In this document: positions 11,749 through 24,069 of the stretch, piece after piece
How the letters are laid out: every line of letters starts with the position of its first letter
Numbering within the stretch: position 1 is the first letter of the stretch
Source: Aquatica leii
Taxonomy: Eukaryota > Arthropoda > Insecta > Coleoptera > Lampyridae
Assembly (NCBI GenBank): GCA_035610365.1
Contig: CM069437.1
Span: 57,746,093 to 57,810,092, forward strand
Length of the DNA: 64,000 nucleotides
Direction: 5' to 3'
Translations under genes and position numbers: made by a program
Notes under the pieces: generated by a model
Told to the model about the DNA's origin: nothing
Seen by the model: only the letters and a program-made list of their open reading frames with translations
Databases searched by the model: none

Positions 11749-11830
11749 TAAAAATTCCATTAGCAGCCATTCGAGTAATTGCAATCCTTATTTCTGCACT
11801 AGAATCTTTCTGCCCAAAACCTCTACCCAT
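11749..11830 (-). pseudogene. Probable N-terminal exon of the Tc1-like transposase
   Basis: From an ATG at 11830 the minus strand reads MGRGFGQKDSSAEIRIAITR then MAANGI, typical of the start of Tc1-like proteins. The next recognisable piece, VRKVRRWLRRF, begins at 11314 right after tttacag, a splice-acceptor-like string. The gap between them is AT-rich and non-coding, so an intron is plausible; a GTATTT donor-like site lies at 11748, though its phase does not fit without a further indel. A later insertion in the gene is the alternative. Confidence 0.5.
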
Positions 11831-11839
11831 GTTTGATTA

Positions 11840-12540
11840 TTGTTAACAATTATTTATTTACACTAATTTTAACTATATGTATTTTATAATAACAACTAAA
11901 ATTATTTGCTGATCAATGTCTACTTGAAATAAATTAGTATACTGAATTACGCTCTACTAAATACTAAATTATTGACTATTGTCAGAACTCGTAATTTAAA
12001 TTCCAAATATTACTTATTGAACAATTAATGATCTTTGTTGCAAACTTGTTATTGGTAGAGATGCTTTCACACATGCTTGAAATTACTGCACTCTTTTTAA
12101 CTAAATACTTCGGAATTTACGCTTCCTTTGTCATTACAGGAAATAATTATCTTTTAGAAAATTTTTCAGAACTTAGACAATGAGTAAGGTCAAAGTTGGA
12201 CTTTCATAAGATTTTAGTTTCCAGTTGTTGATAGATAACTTCAGTATGATATCGCAAAATAAATTGATTGCCTTTGGGTTTGCAAAAATGCAAAAATTTT
12301 ATTTTATTTGATTTTGCGTTTTTAAGTCCGATTGTATAATAGTTACCTTTATTTCAAGATTCAGCATTTCCTAATAGATTATAACTAACACTTAGCTACA
12401 TATATGATTCCCTCTTATTTTATATTCACTGACAAGAAATAACTTTGCTGGTTACTTTACGTATAGGTTCTGTTCGCCAATTCATAATAAAAGTAGACTA
12501 ATAAACTAATTGTTTGAGAACAGAAACGGCGTAATTTTTT
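11840..12540. other. AT-rich intergenic stretch
   Basis: No gene or repeat recognised. Confidence 0.45.
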
Positions 12541-12544
12541 TAGA

Positions 12545-12660
12545 TTTTAGAATGACCAACAAAATCTTTTGATTTAAACCCCATTGAGAATATGTGAGTA
12601 GTTATGAGCAGGACATAGACAAACAATCGCCTTGACATTCTGACAAGCAATTTAAATAGG
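12545..12660 (+). pseudogene. Second fragment of the same Tc1-like transposase family
   Basis: Reads FDLNPIENM, a stop, VVMSRT, a stop, TNNRLDILTSNLN. This matches PDLNPIENMWATMSRTWTNN and the residues after it in the 10431-11314 gene, with the two Trp codons turned into stops. Only about 38 residues remain; it is a decayed copy in the opposite orientation. Confidence 0.7.
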
Positions 12661-12975
12661 GGCGTAGCTATTCTGGAGCAGTTGGAGTAAACTGCTCCGA
12701 GCGCACTAATTTTGAGGGCGCACGAGCCAGGGAGCGCAAATTTTAAAACAGCTTATCATAGTTTTATTTTACTAAATAATTTTATCAAGCAGTAAAAAAG
12801 GTTTAATCAATATATGAACACAATTTGTCAATTATTATATATTTTGCTTTTGATTTAGTTTTTTGTTTTTAATATTTTTATACCAAAAGAATACGCCCAA
12901 TAAAATTGTAGGATTTGACATAGCTTTGTATGTTAAGCATTTCAATTATAGATTAAATTTCAATAAAACCCATTT

Positions 12976-13705
12976 CCCACGTGATCTAAGAGTTGAGCAT
13001 CGACACTATTTTAGGTTGGAAGTGGTGACTACAGCTGTTAACGTTTAGAAACATTAGTAACATTATTTGACATTTTCGTTTGGCGTTTTGTTTACATCGA
13101 GTATTATTTTTCGTCGTTTTCTTTATTTTCTATTTTTATATTTTAAAACAGTTATTGTCATAACTACTCAGCGTTTTTTGTGTTTTCTCTGAGTAAGTAC
13201 TGAATAACAGCTGTAATTTTCTAATTTTTTTAATTTTATATTAATAATCACGATGTTTACCGCTGAATAAGACACGATTATTGTAATGGCGCATTTTCGA
13301 AGTGGTACTCGCAATTCCGATGGAACTTGGTCGTGTTCTCTTCAAAGTTGCACCGATCAATTTAACAAACATTTCCCAGAAGCAAACTTTACTTATGATG
13401 CTTTCTGACAACGTAAACAAATTTTAGTTAATCGATTTTTAAATAAGAATTGCAGGCCTACTGTACTTACTGCACCTGTTGTTGAAGACATTCACAATCG
13501 CATGGAAGTCTAAATAAATCGGTGGCAAAATTATCTGCGGCAATAGGTATAAAATTATTTTAAGTTCTACTTTTAAGTTACAAACATTTCATTTTTTGGA
13601 TTGTCAGTAGAAACTTGTCACAAAGCATTGAAAAAGAATTAGTAATTTTTTTTACGTTCTACCAATCTAAGCAATGTCGGTTGCCTAACTTATATGTCAC
13701 GTGGG
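12976..13705 (+). mobile_element. 730 bp TIR element with mariner-type N-terminal coding remnant
   Basis: Terminal inverted repeats of about 47 bp: the left end reads cccacgtgatctaagagttg and the right end on the minus strand reads cccacgtgacatataagtta; both continue through a gcatcgaca-like and a ttaggttgg-like block. A second copy starts at about 63485 and runs off the window. The interior encodes only an N-terminal domain, so this is an internally or 3' deleted copy. No clear target duplication was identified. Confidence 0.75.
13252..13514 (+). pseudogene. N-terminal DNA-binding domain remnant of a mariner-like transposase
   Basis: Reads MFTAE, a stop, DTIIVMAHFRSGTRNSDGTW, then CTDQFNKHFPEANFTYDAF, a stop, QRKQILVNRF and RPTVLTAPVVEDIHNRMEV, a stop. 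The pattern (MYT--E...V-SY--TG...F---FP...RP-V-T--VVE-VR-R-E) is the N-terminal helix-turn-helix seen in arthropod transposons annotated as DUF4817, normally followed by a mariner-type DDE domain. That catalytic domain is absent here; the element ends about 190 bp later. Three stops make it inactive. Confidence 0.65.
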
Positions 13706-13709
13706 ATTC

Positions 13710-16700
13710 AATCATTTATGAAGGCCCTGTATTTAATACATAGTTTTTGTTAATTCCCGATATCCTGCTTAAATAAAAGGACGATATACGGATTTTTATA
13801 CATAGTTATAAGCCCACAATTGTGGATGCGCAAAATTAGCATTTCTACTATTGAAACATTAGCAGGCAAAGAAATTAACTTGACCGGTATTGAAAGGTAA
13901 ATATGCGTGTATTTTGCCAATAGTATTTTTGTTGATATATTCGTGACCGTTATAGAAAAACGGTCGTTATTGCTAGATTCATAAAAAAAATGTTTGTTGG
14001 CTCCAGCAATAAATCTAATTGTAAAGCGATTAAAATTGTCACTAAGAACAATTTAATTTAAACATAATAAACTAGACACAATTTAAAAATATTTTTTTTA
14101 AACTTAAAGTACATGTAACTTTTAGGATACATACTTCAATCAATCGATTGAACTTGTAGGTATAGAATTTCTAATTATAAATACTCTCTCTTAGAGTATA
14201 GAAGTATAAAGAATGTTTACTTAATGTTTTTACCACCCGAATCTGTGATTACTAGGTGGGGAACGTAGATAAATTGTGTTTATTTTATAACAAATAACTT
14301 TGATAGAATTACAGATTAAGGTTCTAACGTAGCTAGAATGTAGATGTTTTCCAAAATCCACTCTTGAAACGTTACTTAACATATTTTACAAAATATTTTA
14401 CTAGAACAAATTGTTGAATTAAAAAATAACATGTAAGCAATCAAATTAAACATCTTGCAAAAAACAATAAGATTTATTAAAAATTTTGCATCGTATAAAA
14501 AAAAGCTTCTTAGCCGTCGCTCGGTATATTTTGTATACATTACAACACGATTTTCAGTTGGTAGCTGTGAATTAAGTTAGTAGCTTTTTTTTACATTAAC
14601 AAGGTTAACATTTTTTATATGAACAGCGAAGTGAATACATGGTAAGTTAATGCTCAACCGAACTTTTTAAGAATGGAAGGATATCCGTGGCCATTTCGTC
14701 AATTTTTGCTGCAATTTAAATAGAAACTTGTCGACGTTTATGAAGTGTTTTGCTGAGGTATGATACGCTTGTCATCTTTACGTTTGATTTTCTTTCTTTG
14801 CTTGTAGCATTTTTATTACACAAAGGAGGATTTCTGGATTGGTTAGTGCTAGCTTTCAAAACCTTCCACATTCCTAAAACAACTCATAAGAAGATATTAA
14901 TAGAGCTCGCTGTGTACTATGTTTTTATGTTAAACGATTTATTTCTACGACAATAATCAATTTTGTTCTATAAAGTAAAATAGGGTTCGACGCTTTAATT
15001 TTATTTTGTCTCAAAAACAAGTTCGTGTTTAAATTATTTATTGTAGTATCTGTTCGATTATATTGTTACAGCTATGTAAGTATCGATTGTAAATATACCT
15101 ATTGTTATTTATTTTGTTATTGTTGGTTTGTTTGCGACTAGTTTGTATCAGGAGTTCATGTTATCATAAATAACAAATATACTGCGTAATTATTATCAAA
15201 CAATTGTAACGCACCAATTGTGTGAAAAAAATGGTTAAAGTAGATTGCCGACTCACTTAATTGGCTAGCTTCCGTCATAGATAATCATGGGTCAATCTAT
15301 AAGTACTTAGTCGGATGAGTCGGTGTTCTGTGCTGCCTTTCCTTGCGTAAAGAGAAAAAAATCCTAATAAACCAAAATCTGAGTCACAGAAAGAAAAAAC
15401 CCGAACTCGCAATCGCAATTGTGCGTTGAGAAATAACACAACCTGAAGATATCATGGATTTAAAATGTTGATTTATTCTGGACTAGTATTACATTAACAG
15501 CTAAAAATAGAGAAACAGAAAGATATCACAGCGAAATTCTAGACTAAATATTAATTGTCAGTACATCCCAAAATTACTTTTACATAAAATGTTTTTATAT
15601 CGTAGCTACGTTAATGATAACAAATAGTAGGAACTACTATAAATTAATCTTACAATTAGTTGTTATTTTGGTTCGATATTAACAAATAGCAATTTGGAAA
15701 TACGTGACCTTACAATGACATAAGTGCGTAAAGAGAAAAAATCATTGATTAACAGCAATCAATTAATTTTAAAAGGCTAAACACGTCCGCGTTGTAATAT
15801 TTCTATTATTAAAATTCTCACTTTATTCCTCAAACGTGCAAGCGAGATTAAACAATTCTGGTTTAATTAACCTTTTTCGAACAAAGATAAGTAGCGTTTA
15901 CTTCCTAAACTCCTTACAGAACAATGTTATAAAACCAACTAATAATCTTAATTTATAAGATATTGAACAATACTCGAAGTTTAATAATGGTAATGTTATC
16001 ACGCAGCGACGTTGTAGCACAACTAGAAATTAACACTTGAAATGCAAACTTCGCCAAATTTTACATTAAAGCGACTCCACAGAGGTTGCCTATTCCCACG
16101 TGTGTCTGCACTTGACTCGTCATAACAATAATAATTTGAAAGCATAAATACTTTAAAGTACGGTAATACCAAGAAATGCATACATTGATGTCAGCAATAC
16201 CCCTTTGTCAATGATTACACCGTTTCAAATGTTATTTATAGGTCAAATAATCTACCCGAATGGTAGAACGTCAGCAATTAAACAACATGGAAGATAACAA
16301 GCAGGAGCTAAAAGAAAACTTGCGACAGTATTCGTGTGGATAAATTCATCACACTAACCTCAATGCAATCTATGAACATGCTAAGAAAGCCAATATCAAT
16401 TGAACGCACTCATTCAAGCCACCAAAGTGTGACTCCGGGTATAAATTATTAACAAGGCGTTCTACCAAGTGAGGAAAAAAGATCAAAGAGAAATTCAAAG
16501 AAAAAAAAATTAGACAAATGTCAAAGACTCAAAAAGCCCCAAATTTCCAATGAACCCTAATCTATGTGATCAAAACACCGCCTTAAGCACACCCCGTGCA
16601 ACCTTTCAGGAAAGGAACAGGTACTATAAAGAAAAAAGAAAGAAAAGACACTTTAAGGTTAGGACAAAACCTCAAGAACTCAACCTAAAGTTTTCTTGAT

Positions 16701-18230
16701 CAATTGCCGGACGATTGTGTGGCGTTGAAACCGTTGAAACACCTCAACTCTCGCGTCAAGCAAAAGTAACGCGTCGTTCGGCCTCCCAACGTTAATCCAC
16801 ACATGCGCACGTCACCGCTCTCATTACTTGTTTGATCAAAATAGACGTATAATTTAGAATCAGCAGAAACAAAACCCAAAAAAAATTCGTCTAACATAAA
16901 AGTGTATAAAAGAAGCATAAAAAGAAACATCTCAAAATTGTGTGTTTGAGCCAAAAAAAAAAGATGCACAGCTGGCATTTGCTCGACTGTAGCCGGAAAC
17001 AGTGTCTCTGTACAACCACAATTATCCGCCGCTGATTTAGATAAATTGATCAGCCTCGCCTAGCTCCATCAAGTCTGCCGTACGGAGAGTATTGTGCCTA
17101 GTTCAGAGCTTGTGACTACCGTAAGAAAAATAACCAACCTTTTTGGACACGCAGTTTTTGGGTTCCTACAACAAGCGCTTCTGCTCTCATGGAGACAGAT
17201 CGAACACAGAAAAACAAAGAGAAAGTTTGAAGGAGAAAAAAAGAGCACAATATGGTTGTATGGCTCGACTCTCTCTAGATAGTTGACCCAAAGTGACCTT
17301 ACCATACTGTTTAACTAACCGCTCAAAGCATAAATAGGATTACACACATGAGTATGCGTTCACATAATTGAAACGCAAGTTATGATTAGCAAATCTGAAA
17401 GGAAAATGATCACTTAAAACAAATCAAATACCGACACACGGATGAAGTGCTGCTGAAATATCTAAACGTAAACTATTGCTTAAAGAGTCAACCAAACCCA
17501 AGCTAAAAGTATTCCGTTAGCAATATAAGTACAAAAAAAGTATTTGTTTACCTTCTGTAATGTACTGTTGAACTAGTCATGTATATTTTATTTACAAGCC
17601 TTTATTTAGTACGTAATTAAGTACATACGTTTTTCATAGCTTACATTTTAAGTACACCTATTCAACTGCGCAAAACCGCGCTGCGCTACATATTCTTATC
17701 TATACCTTACACCTTCAGTAAACTCCTAAAGAAAAGAAAAAAGCAACCTCATATTGACTAGTCACTCCTAAAAACTGACTAAGCAGAAATATATTTAACT
17801 ATGTACATGATTGTAGTGAGAGTCTATCTTAAACAACGATGTTCTAATTATAAACAAAACAAAATTAAAGAAAAGAAATGGAAAAAATAGAACATTGAAC
17901 ACATAAAAAGCGTCTAGTATAATCAAGCTTAAGATTTTTGACTTTCCAAATGCCTAAAAATTATCTTTTAACTCATATATTCAAGGAGATACCACCGTTT
18001 TAACACGATACAGTCTGATAAACAGCTGGCATTATACAAATTCGCAGCGTTAGACAAGGTAGAGTATATTAGTTTGATAAGTAGAAAAAACCAAGCAAAT
18101 TCGCGACTACGGAATTAAACTCTGTTGTCAGAAATAATGTTCTGAGTAGTATCAAATAGCAAGAAAATGTTAACCTCAACAAGTCTAGAAATAGTAGAAT
18201 CATTTGCAGATCGCAAAGAAACAAGAGAAC
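13710..18230. other. Long stretch without recognisable genes
   Basis: AT-rich throughout, with a slightly more GC-balanced, A-rich part at 16250-17310. The 16-mer gcgtaaagagaaaaaa occurs at about 15344 and 15725. Open frames at 16700-16978, 17069-17305 and 17094-17282 overlap on opposite strands and show no known motif. I see nothing I can name. Confidence 0.5.
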
Positions 18231-18239
18231 TTGATAAAA

Positions 18240-18930
18240 TTATCGACAACTACAAAAATATAAGTATGTCCTAGAGAAACGAGGAAGAGGTTCAGCAATG
18301 TATACACATGGTAATTGATTGCAAAATTCTGCAAGAATGTTGGAAAGAGATAAAGGGAGGGAAAATGAAGTACGGGCAGGAGGGCAGAGAAGAGTATTAC
18401 AAAAGAAACGGGTACGCGAGTGAAGAAGTGGAGAGATTAAGAGAAGAGGGGGTAGGGACAAGAGAAGAAATAATAAGGAGAGATAGAGACATCGAAAAAC
18501 AAGAAAGATGGACAAAGATAAAAGAGAGCAGATATAATAGGAATTATAAAGATATCAAGGGTGAAGGGGTGCCGGAATATTTAAAAGACGGTGAGATTAA
18601 AAGCAACAAAAGGAAAAAAATGGTGGCAAGGTTCAGATGTGGCAACGAGGAGTTAGGGAACAAATATTGGAAGGAAAAACCAGAAAAGTTGTGCAGGCTA
18701 TTTGGTGAAGAAACGGAAGATCTGAACCACATGAGAAAGAGATGCAGGGAACTAAGAGAAGAGGTGAGGAAAACAGTGGATATCTTAGATGAAAACGGAA
18801 AAGGAGCGGAATGGTTGGAGGAAGTATGGAGCAGGAGGAAAAAGTTAAGGGGGAAGAAGGGATAAGAAAATGTAATATATATGTAATGTAATAACACGAC
18901 CAAATTTGTAAATGAATAAAGTTAAACGTG
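18240..18930 (+). pseudogene. 3' end of a LINE (RT C-terminal region)
   Basis: An open 185-codon frame (18308-18865) ends with KKMVARFRCGNEELGNKYWK, CRLFGEETEDLNHMRKRC and a charged tail. This is the C-terminal zinc-binding segment of an insect LINE polyprotein: C-x2-C-x7-H-x4-C is expected, but the second Cys is Phe here. The frame starts mid-protein, so the copy is 5' truncated, normal for LINEs. A short 3' UTR with aatgaataaag follows, and gypsy sequence begins at about 18950. The coding strand is strongly purine-rich, like the LINE at 32.6-34.6 kb, which may be the same family. Confidence 0.7.
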
Positions 18931-18949
18931 GTAATTGCCAAGATCAAGT

Positions 18950-20425
18950 AACTTTAGCACAAGGAGTGAAAAAACCAGCAGGTTTATTTTGCTTCATCTT
19001 TTGAGCAGAACAAACCGTACATCCACAAACATATTCTGCCACCTTTTGTTGCATCCAAGGCCAATAGCTGTATTGACGTAGGCACCTCAGAGTTTGTTAA
19101 CCCCACCGTAACCAAATGTAGGAAGATCATGATAATTGCTAACAGCTTTTGTTTGTTGATTTTTTGGCAAGAGGAATTTTCATTCGTTCAGAAGTTTGAA
19201 AGGAGAAATAGGTTGAGTACGCCTATATATTAGTTCATTAACAACACGCCTATTTGTAAATCTGCAAAGATAATAGGAAGAAAAGGGCCAGCAAGAGATA
19301 AAAGTACATTCGGTATGATACTCGAGAATAAGTACAGATCAAAATCCAATAGATGAATGGACTCTGTGCCAGACGTCCAGAAGAACTCTAAAGTTTATTA
19401 AACCACACGAAAGAATAATGATCTATGTTCACAGTAAATGTAGTTCTCTCAATATATGAACAAAGTTTTCAATAGCCCACAGCATCGCGAATCATTTCTT
19501 CTCAGTAGTTGAATATCGTTTTTTCTTCTTTTTTAGCAAGCAACTAATTTAGTTTATGACTTTATCTCTATCTTAAGAATGTTATGAGAGAACGGCACCT
19601 AAACCAAAATCTGAAGCTTTCGCATTAATGACGAATGGAAGTGAGAAATCCAGACAAGACATGATTGCTATAGAACCCAATAACTCTTTTAAGGTAGTAA
19701 ACGCTACTTCCTAGAATTTATACCATTGAAACTTAAAAATTTTTTCAAGTTAGAAAAAACAGCAGAGAAACAACAGAAAAAAAATTGGTACAAAACGTCG
19801 ATACCAACATTTTCAGTGTAGGTGTATTTGAGATAGTCAAAATCTTATTCGGATCTATCGGTACATCATGTTGGTTTACCACATATCCCAGATATATTAG
19901 TTCTGGGTGACAAAAATAGCATTTGTTTCTGCTAAGGGTAAGATCAATCGTACCAAGACGTTGTAACACTAGTGAAAAAATCCAACAATGTTCTTCGAAC
20001 AAAGAGTAGCAATATCATCAAGATAAGCAAAGTCGCAGGTAAAAGATCCGAGCAAACTAAAAAATCCTTGATTCGGAACAATAAATGCCGTAATTCGCTT
20101 CGAATCAAAAGTAACAAGAATTTACTATTATACCAAACGAATATCTAAACTGGATAAGAATTTAACACATTTGAGCCGATCAAGAATAGTAGACACATAA
20201 GAGATAGAGTACGAATTCCGTTGAGTAACTGCATTTACTTTACGGAAGTCCAAGCAAAACCGGAATGTATCATCCCCGAAGATCATTTGAAGGCTCCACT
20301 ACGCTTACTTTAAAAATTGCGTCACGTTCTTGACTAACTATAAAATAATACCGTTGCTTTATCGTTTCAGCTGTAGTTCTCATGTCATTTTCTATTAAGT
20401 TAATACACCCATAACCCGTCAATTA
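18950..20425 (-). pseudogene. Ty3/gypsy pol remnant (RT, RNase H, integrase zinc finger)
   Basis: Read from 20425 downwards: INLIENDMRTT and IKQRYYFIV (pre-RT linker), VVEPSN, DTFRFCLDFRKVNAVTQRNS, ILDRLKCVKFLSSLDI, KRITAFIVPNQGFF, FAYLDDIATL (the YLDD catalytic motif, intact), FEEHCWIFSLVLQRL and CYFCHPELIYLGYVVNQ. At about 19450-19370 RNase H-like FTVNIDHYSF and SSGRLA appear, then the integrase HHCC finger as YWPWMQQKVAEYVCGCTVCS at about 19075-18990. Many frameshifts and stops divide the pieces. The integrase core and 3' LTR are missing; the remnant stops against the LINE tail. On its 5' side it runs directly into the 132 bp repeat array. Confidence 0.9.
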
Positions 20426-20436
20426 AGAAGAGAAAT

Positions 20437-21338
20437 GCTTATCAACCGCCAAAGTTGGAAGAATTTGTTGGTTCCAATCTCAAATAAGAACCACGTCACT
20501 TTAGAAAAAAAATGCTTATCAACCGCCGAAGTTGGAAGAATTTGCTTATCCAATCTCAAATAAGACTTGGAAAAAAGTTCATTAATCCCTATGGAAGAAA
20601 TAGGTGAAGAAGAAGACCCTAAACATGTCACTTGAGAAGAAAATTGCTTATCAACCGCCGAATTTGGAGGAATTTGTTTGTCCAATCTCAAGTGAGACTT
20701 GGAAAAAAGTTTATCGGTCCCTATGGAAGAGATAGGTAAAGAAAAAGACTCTAAACACGTCACTTAGAAAGAGAAATGCTTATCAACCGCCGAAGTTGGA
20801 AGAATTTGTTAGTCCAATCTCAAATAAGACTTGGAAAAAAGTTCATCGATCCTTATGGAAGAGATAGGTGAAGAAAAAGACCCTAAACATGTCACTTGAG
20901 AAGAAAAATGCTTATCAACCGCCGAATTTGGAAGAATTTGTTTGTCCAATTTCAAATAAAACCACATCACTTAAGAAAAAAAATGCTTATTAACCGCCGA
21001 AGTTGGAAGAATTTGTTGGTTCCAATCTCAAGTGAAACTTGGAAAAAAGTTTATCGGTCCCTATGGAAGAGATAGGTAAAGAAAAAGACTAAACACGTCA
21101 CTTAGAAAGAGAAATGCTTATCAACCGCCGAAGTTGGAAGAATTTGTTAGTCCAATCTCAAATAAGACTTGGAAAAAAGTTCATCGATCCCTATGGAAGA
21201 GATAGGTGAAAAAAAAAGATTCTAAACATGTCACTTAAAAAGAAAAATGCTTATCAACCGCCAAAGTTGGAAGAATTTGCTTATCTAATCTCAAATAAGA
21301 CTTGGAAAAAAGTTCATCGATCCTTATGGAAGAGACCA
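20437..21338 (-). repeat. 132 bp tandem repeat, in frame on the minus strand (44-residue unit)
   Basis: Eight copies of a unit anchored on gcttatcaaccgcc start at 20437, 20514, 20646, 20778, 20910, 20985, 21116 and 21249: five steps of 131-133 bp and two short steps of 75-77 bp. 132 is a multiple of three, and on the minus strand 20763-20419 is one open frame of about 114 codons whose unit contains SSPISSIG, ELFSKSYLRLDKQ and SAVDKHF. It lies immediately upstream of gypsy pol on the same strand, so it may be part of a gag or spacer region; alternatively it is an unrelated minisatellite. Copies are highly similar, suggesting recent expansion. Confidence 0.85.
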
Positions 21339-21890
21339 TTGTAACATCTTTGCAATACAACTTGACGAAAATACGGATGTCGCCGGGCTATTAGTACTGC
21401 TTGTTTTCGTGAGATACCTATTCGAAGAATTTATTAAAGAAGATTTAATCCTCTATGTACCTTTGGAGACCAACACAACTGGAGAAGATATTTTTAAAGT
21501 CATTAATAGTTACGTGAGTAAAGACCAAATTGATTGGAACAAATGTATTGACGTGTGCAGCGATAGAGCTGCAGCTACGATTGGCAAAATAAAAGGAACT
21601 GTAACAAGAATAAAGGATGTTGCACCTAAATGTAGTAGCAATCATTGCGTTTTACACCGCCATGCTCTTGTCGCAAAGAAAATGCCATCCTACTTTAATA
21701 GAATTCTCGATCAAGCCGTACAAACTGTCAATTACGTAAAATTACGTCCACTCCAATAGAGGCTTTTGAAAAATCGTGTGAATATGTGTCAGCACCAGTC
21801 ACTCTTTTACACACGGAGGGGAAATGGCTATCGAGAGAAAACGTTTTATCAAGGTTATTTGAATTGCGCAACGGGCTTAAGATATTCAAA
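21338..21890 (+). pseudogene. hAT transposase fragment (ZBED5/SCAND3-like group)
   Basis: 21340-21759 is open and reads NIFAIQLDENTDVAGL, VRYLFEEFIKEDLILYVPLE, GEDIFKVINSYV, CIDVCSDRAAATIGKIKG and NHCVLHRHALVAKK. This gives the first catalytic Asp (LDENTDV), the second (CSDRA; the family has CTDGA) and the C-x2-H motif (CVLH) of hAT enzymes. A shifted frame continues with PVTLLHTEGKWLSRENVLSR (21795-21860) and the match stops near 21890, before the C-terminal dimerisation region and last catalytic Glu. Both ends are truncated; the left edge falls exactly at the end of the tandem repeat array. Confidence 0.88.
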
Positions 21891-21899
21891 TATATATAT

Positions 21900-24060
21900 T
21901 GTACAATAGAATTAAAGTAGAATTAAGAATTTTACCGACGTATAGGAACTGCTTTTGCTATTTCATATTTTATTTTTTTTAGTAATCTATTAATTATTTT
22001 CCGCTGTGTAGATCCGCTAATACTATTTTAACTTGAATTTCACCAGTTATGATTGGATCATCTACAAACATAGAAGACAATGTAGGCAAAAATCATATTG
22101 AAATCATCGAAATTTAACATTTCTGAGTCCATATAAAGCACGGTTTAACTTAAGAGTATTTCCAGTAATAATCACTCATTTAGAAAGATAAATACACACA
22201 TCAGTTTTTAGTTCATAATTCTAAAAAACTGTAGGAGCATCTATCTGCTTAACACTATTCATTTTGTACTGATATTGATAATAAAATTCTAACACAAGAA
22301 AATCATTTTTAAGAAGCATTTTGGTTTTTAGATTCTAACAAAATTTCTGTTGTTAAATCATTTCAAATAAAAGTTTTCAATTGATGAAACACTTTTATTA
22401 AGTAATTTTGCAAACGTTTTTACATTATTTAATTATTGTATGCTTTGAAATAACTTTAAAGACAACTAAATCGTTATTCACACTGCTAGGAAACATTAAC
22501 TGACTGAACATCATGCGTTAAAAAAATATTTATTAACATGTTTGTAGATCATTTATTAAGTATCAATATTTACAATTTTTAACAGATTTCCTACAACCCG
22601 AATAAACAAATTGAACCATTAATGTAATATTTAATTGAAGTCGTTATTACAATTTGAATTTAATTAATAATAAAAAACTTCGTCGTCAGTATTGAATGCT
22701 AATTAAAATTTAAACCATCAATAAAAAACTTATAAAAAAGTTTTATCATTAGCGCAACAAAGATTGAAAACGTTATCTATTCTTTTTATTCAAAAACAAA
22801 AGCTCTTTATTTATCGAATCAGTTTCAACGTAGATACATTTAAACTTGCATACTATTCTATTATTCTACTGATTAAAAAAAATCTACGTAATTCTTGCAT
22901 TTTATTCTACACTAGTAGCTTAAAGAATAGTTTTAAACTTTAACAATAGCCGTTAACGAGCCATACCATTACTTCTGAATAGATTTAATCAAGCGCTTAC
23001 AATTGCGAGTTTTCAATTTTATGTTTAATTTAATATAATTTTCGTCATCAAGATGTTATTTTATTTATCAAATTTAATTAGAAACATTTTGATACGCAAA
23101 TATGATATTATTAAATTACAAGAAACGCCACAAAAGTAACTGCTTTCAAATTACTTTTAATTTTCTTTGCTTTATCTAAGAAAATGCTAATGAAAATTTT
23201 CCATTGCATTTATTTACTCTCAGCAAAGCTTTATGTAATACGAAAGTTGTTGGTTAATTACATTTTTTTGTGTTTTATATTTATTTATAATTAGTTTGTT
23301 TTTGAGTATTTTATATCTATGGATTTGGTTTATAATTAGTCTACGTTCTATAGTGATTTAATCTATAAAGAACTGTGCGGTTTGTGATATTTAAAATCAA
23401 TAACTAATTACACAAAAAAATAATATTTTATATTAATAAATATTTACTCTTAACTTTCTAGTTGAAATAGTTACTTAAATCAAAACAGTGCTTCTTTTAG
23501 TAAATTTGAATTTAACAAAAAACCTAAAAACAATACAAACAGTTTGTATGCTTTTTTTTGATTATTTTCATTTTTAGTTTAATTTAACTGCAGAGTTTGC
23601 GTTTTTAATAACAAATGAGGTTTGATGGTTCTTAACCTTGTAAGACACAAACCTACTAAAAAGTTGGAAATAAAATATGAATTTTTGTATATGACGTATA
23701 AGTATTTTAAAGTCGGTGCCAAAATCAAAGATATATAGTATTGCCACAAAATAAAATTTGCAGTTGTGGCCATATGGTCACATTGAGTCATAAGTAAAAC
23801 AAAAAATGAAAATAAATAAATTTATTGAAAAATACTTACATTATTCAGTGTGAAACAACAAAAAACTATTTCTATTTGCAGTAATGCATAATCTGCTAAT
23901 ACATTTTGGGCATTTTAAGTGTGAAGTTCATTTTATACAAAACCTTCCCTTTTGTCGTGCGTATAAGGAAATGTCCAACGGTGTTTTTTAGACTCAGTAT
24001 ATTACTTAATCTTTAGTGTTGGCTCTAAACTGTTTTAGACATATCGATTTTTGTTTGTGA
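21900..24060. other. AT-rich intergenic stretch
   Basis: No gene, RNA or repeat recognised. Confidence 0.5.
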
Positions 24061-24069
24061 ACTTGACAA

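Noticed and set aside
12657..12720. aggggcgtagct resembling a hAT terminus
   Set aside because: No partner end or target duplication found nearby.
15000..17500. Possible LTR or host gene in the more balanced-composition stretch
   Set aside because: No repeat partner, PBS, PPT or protein motif could be found by reading.
20437..21338. Repeat array considered as a CRISPR
   Set aside because: Units are 132 bp, contiguous, without unique spacers, and the surrounding DNA is eukaryotic transposon sequence.
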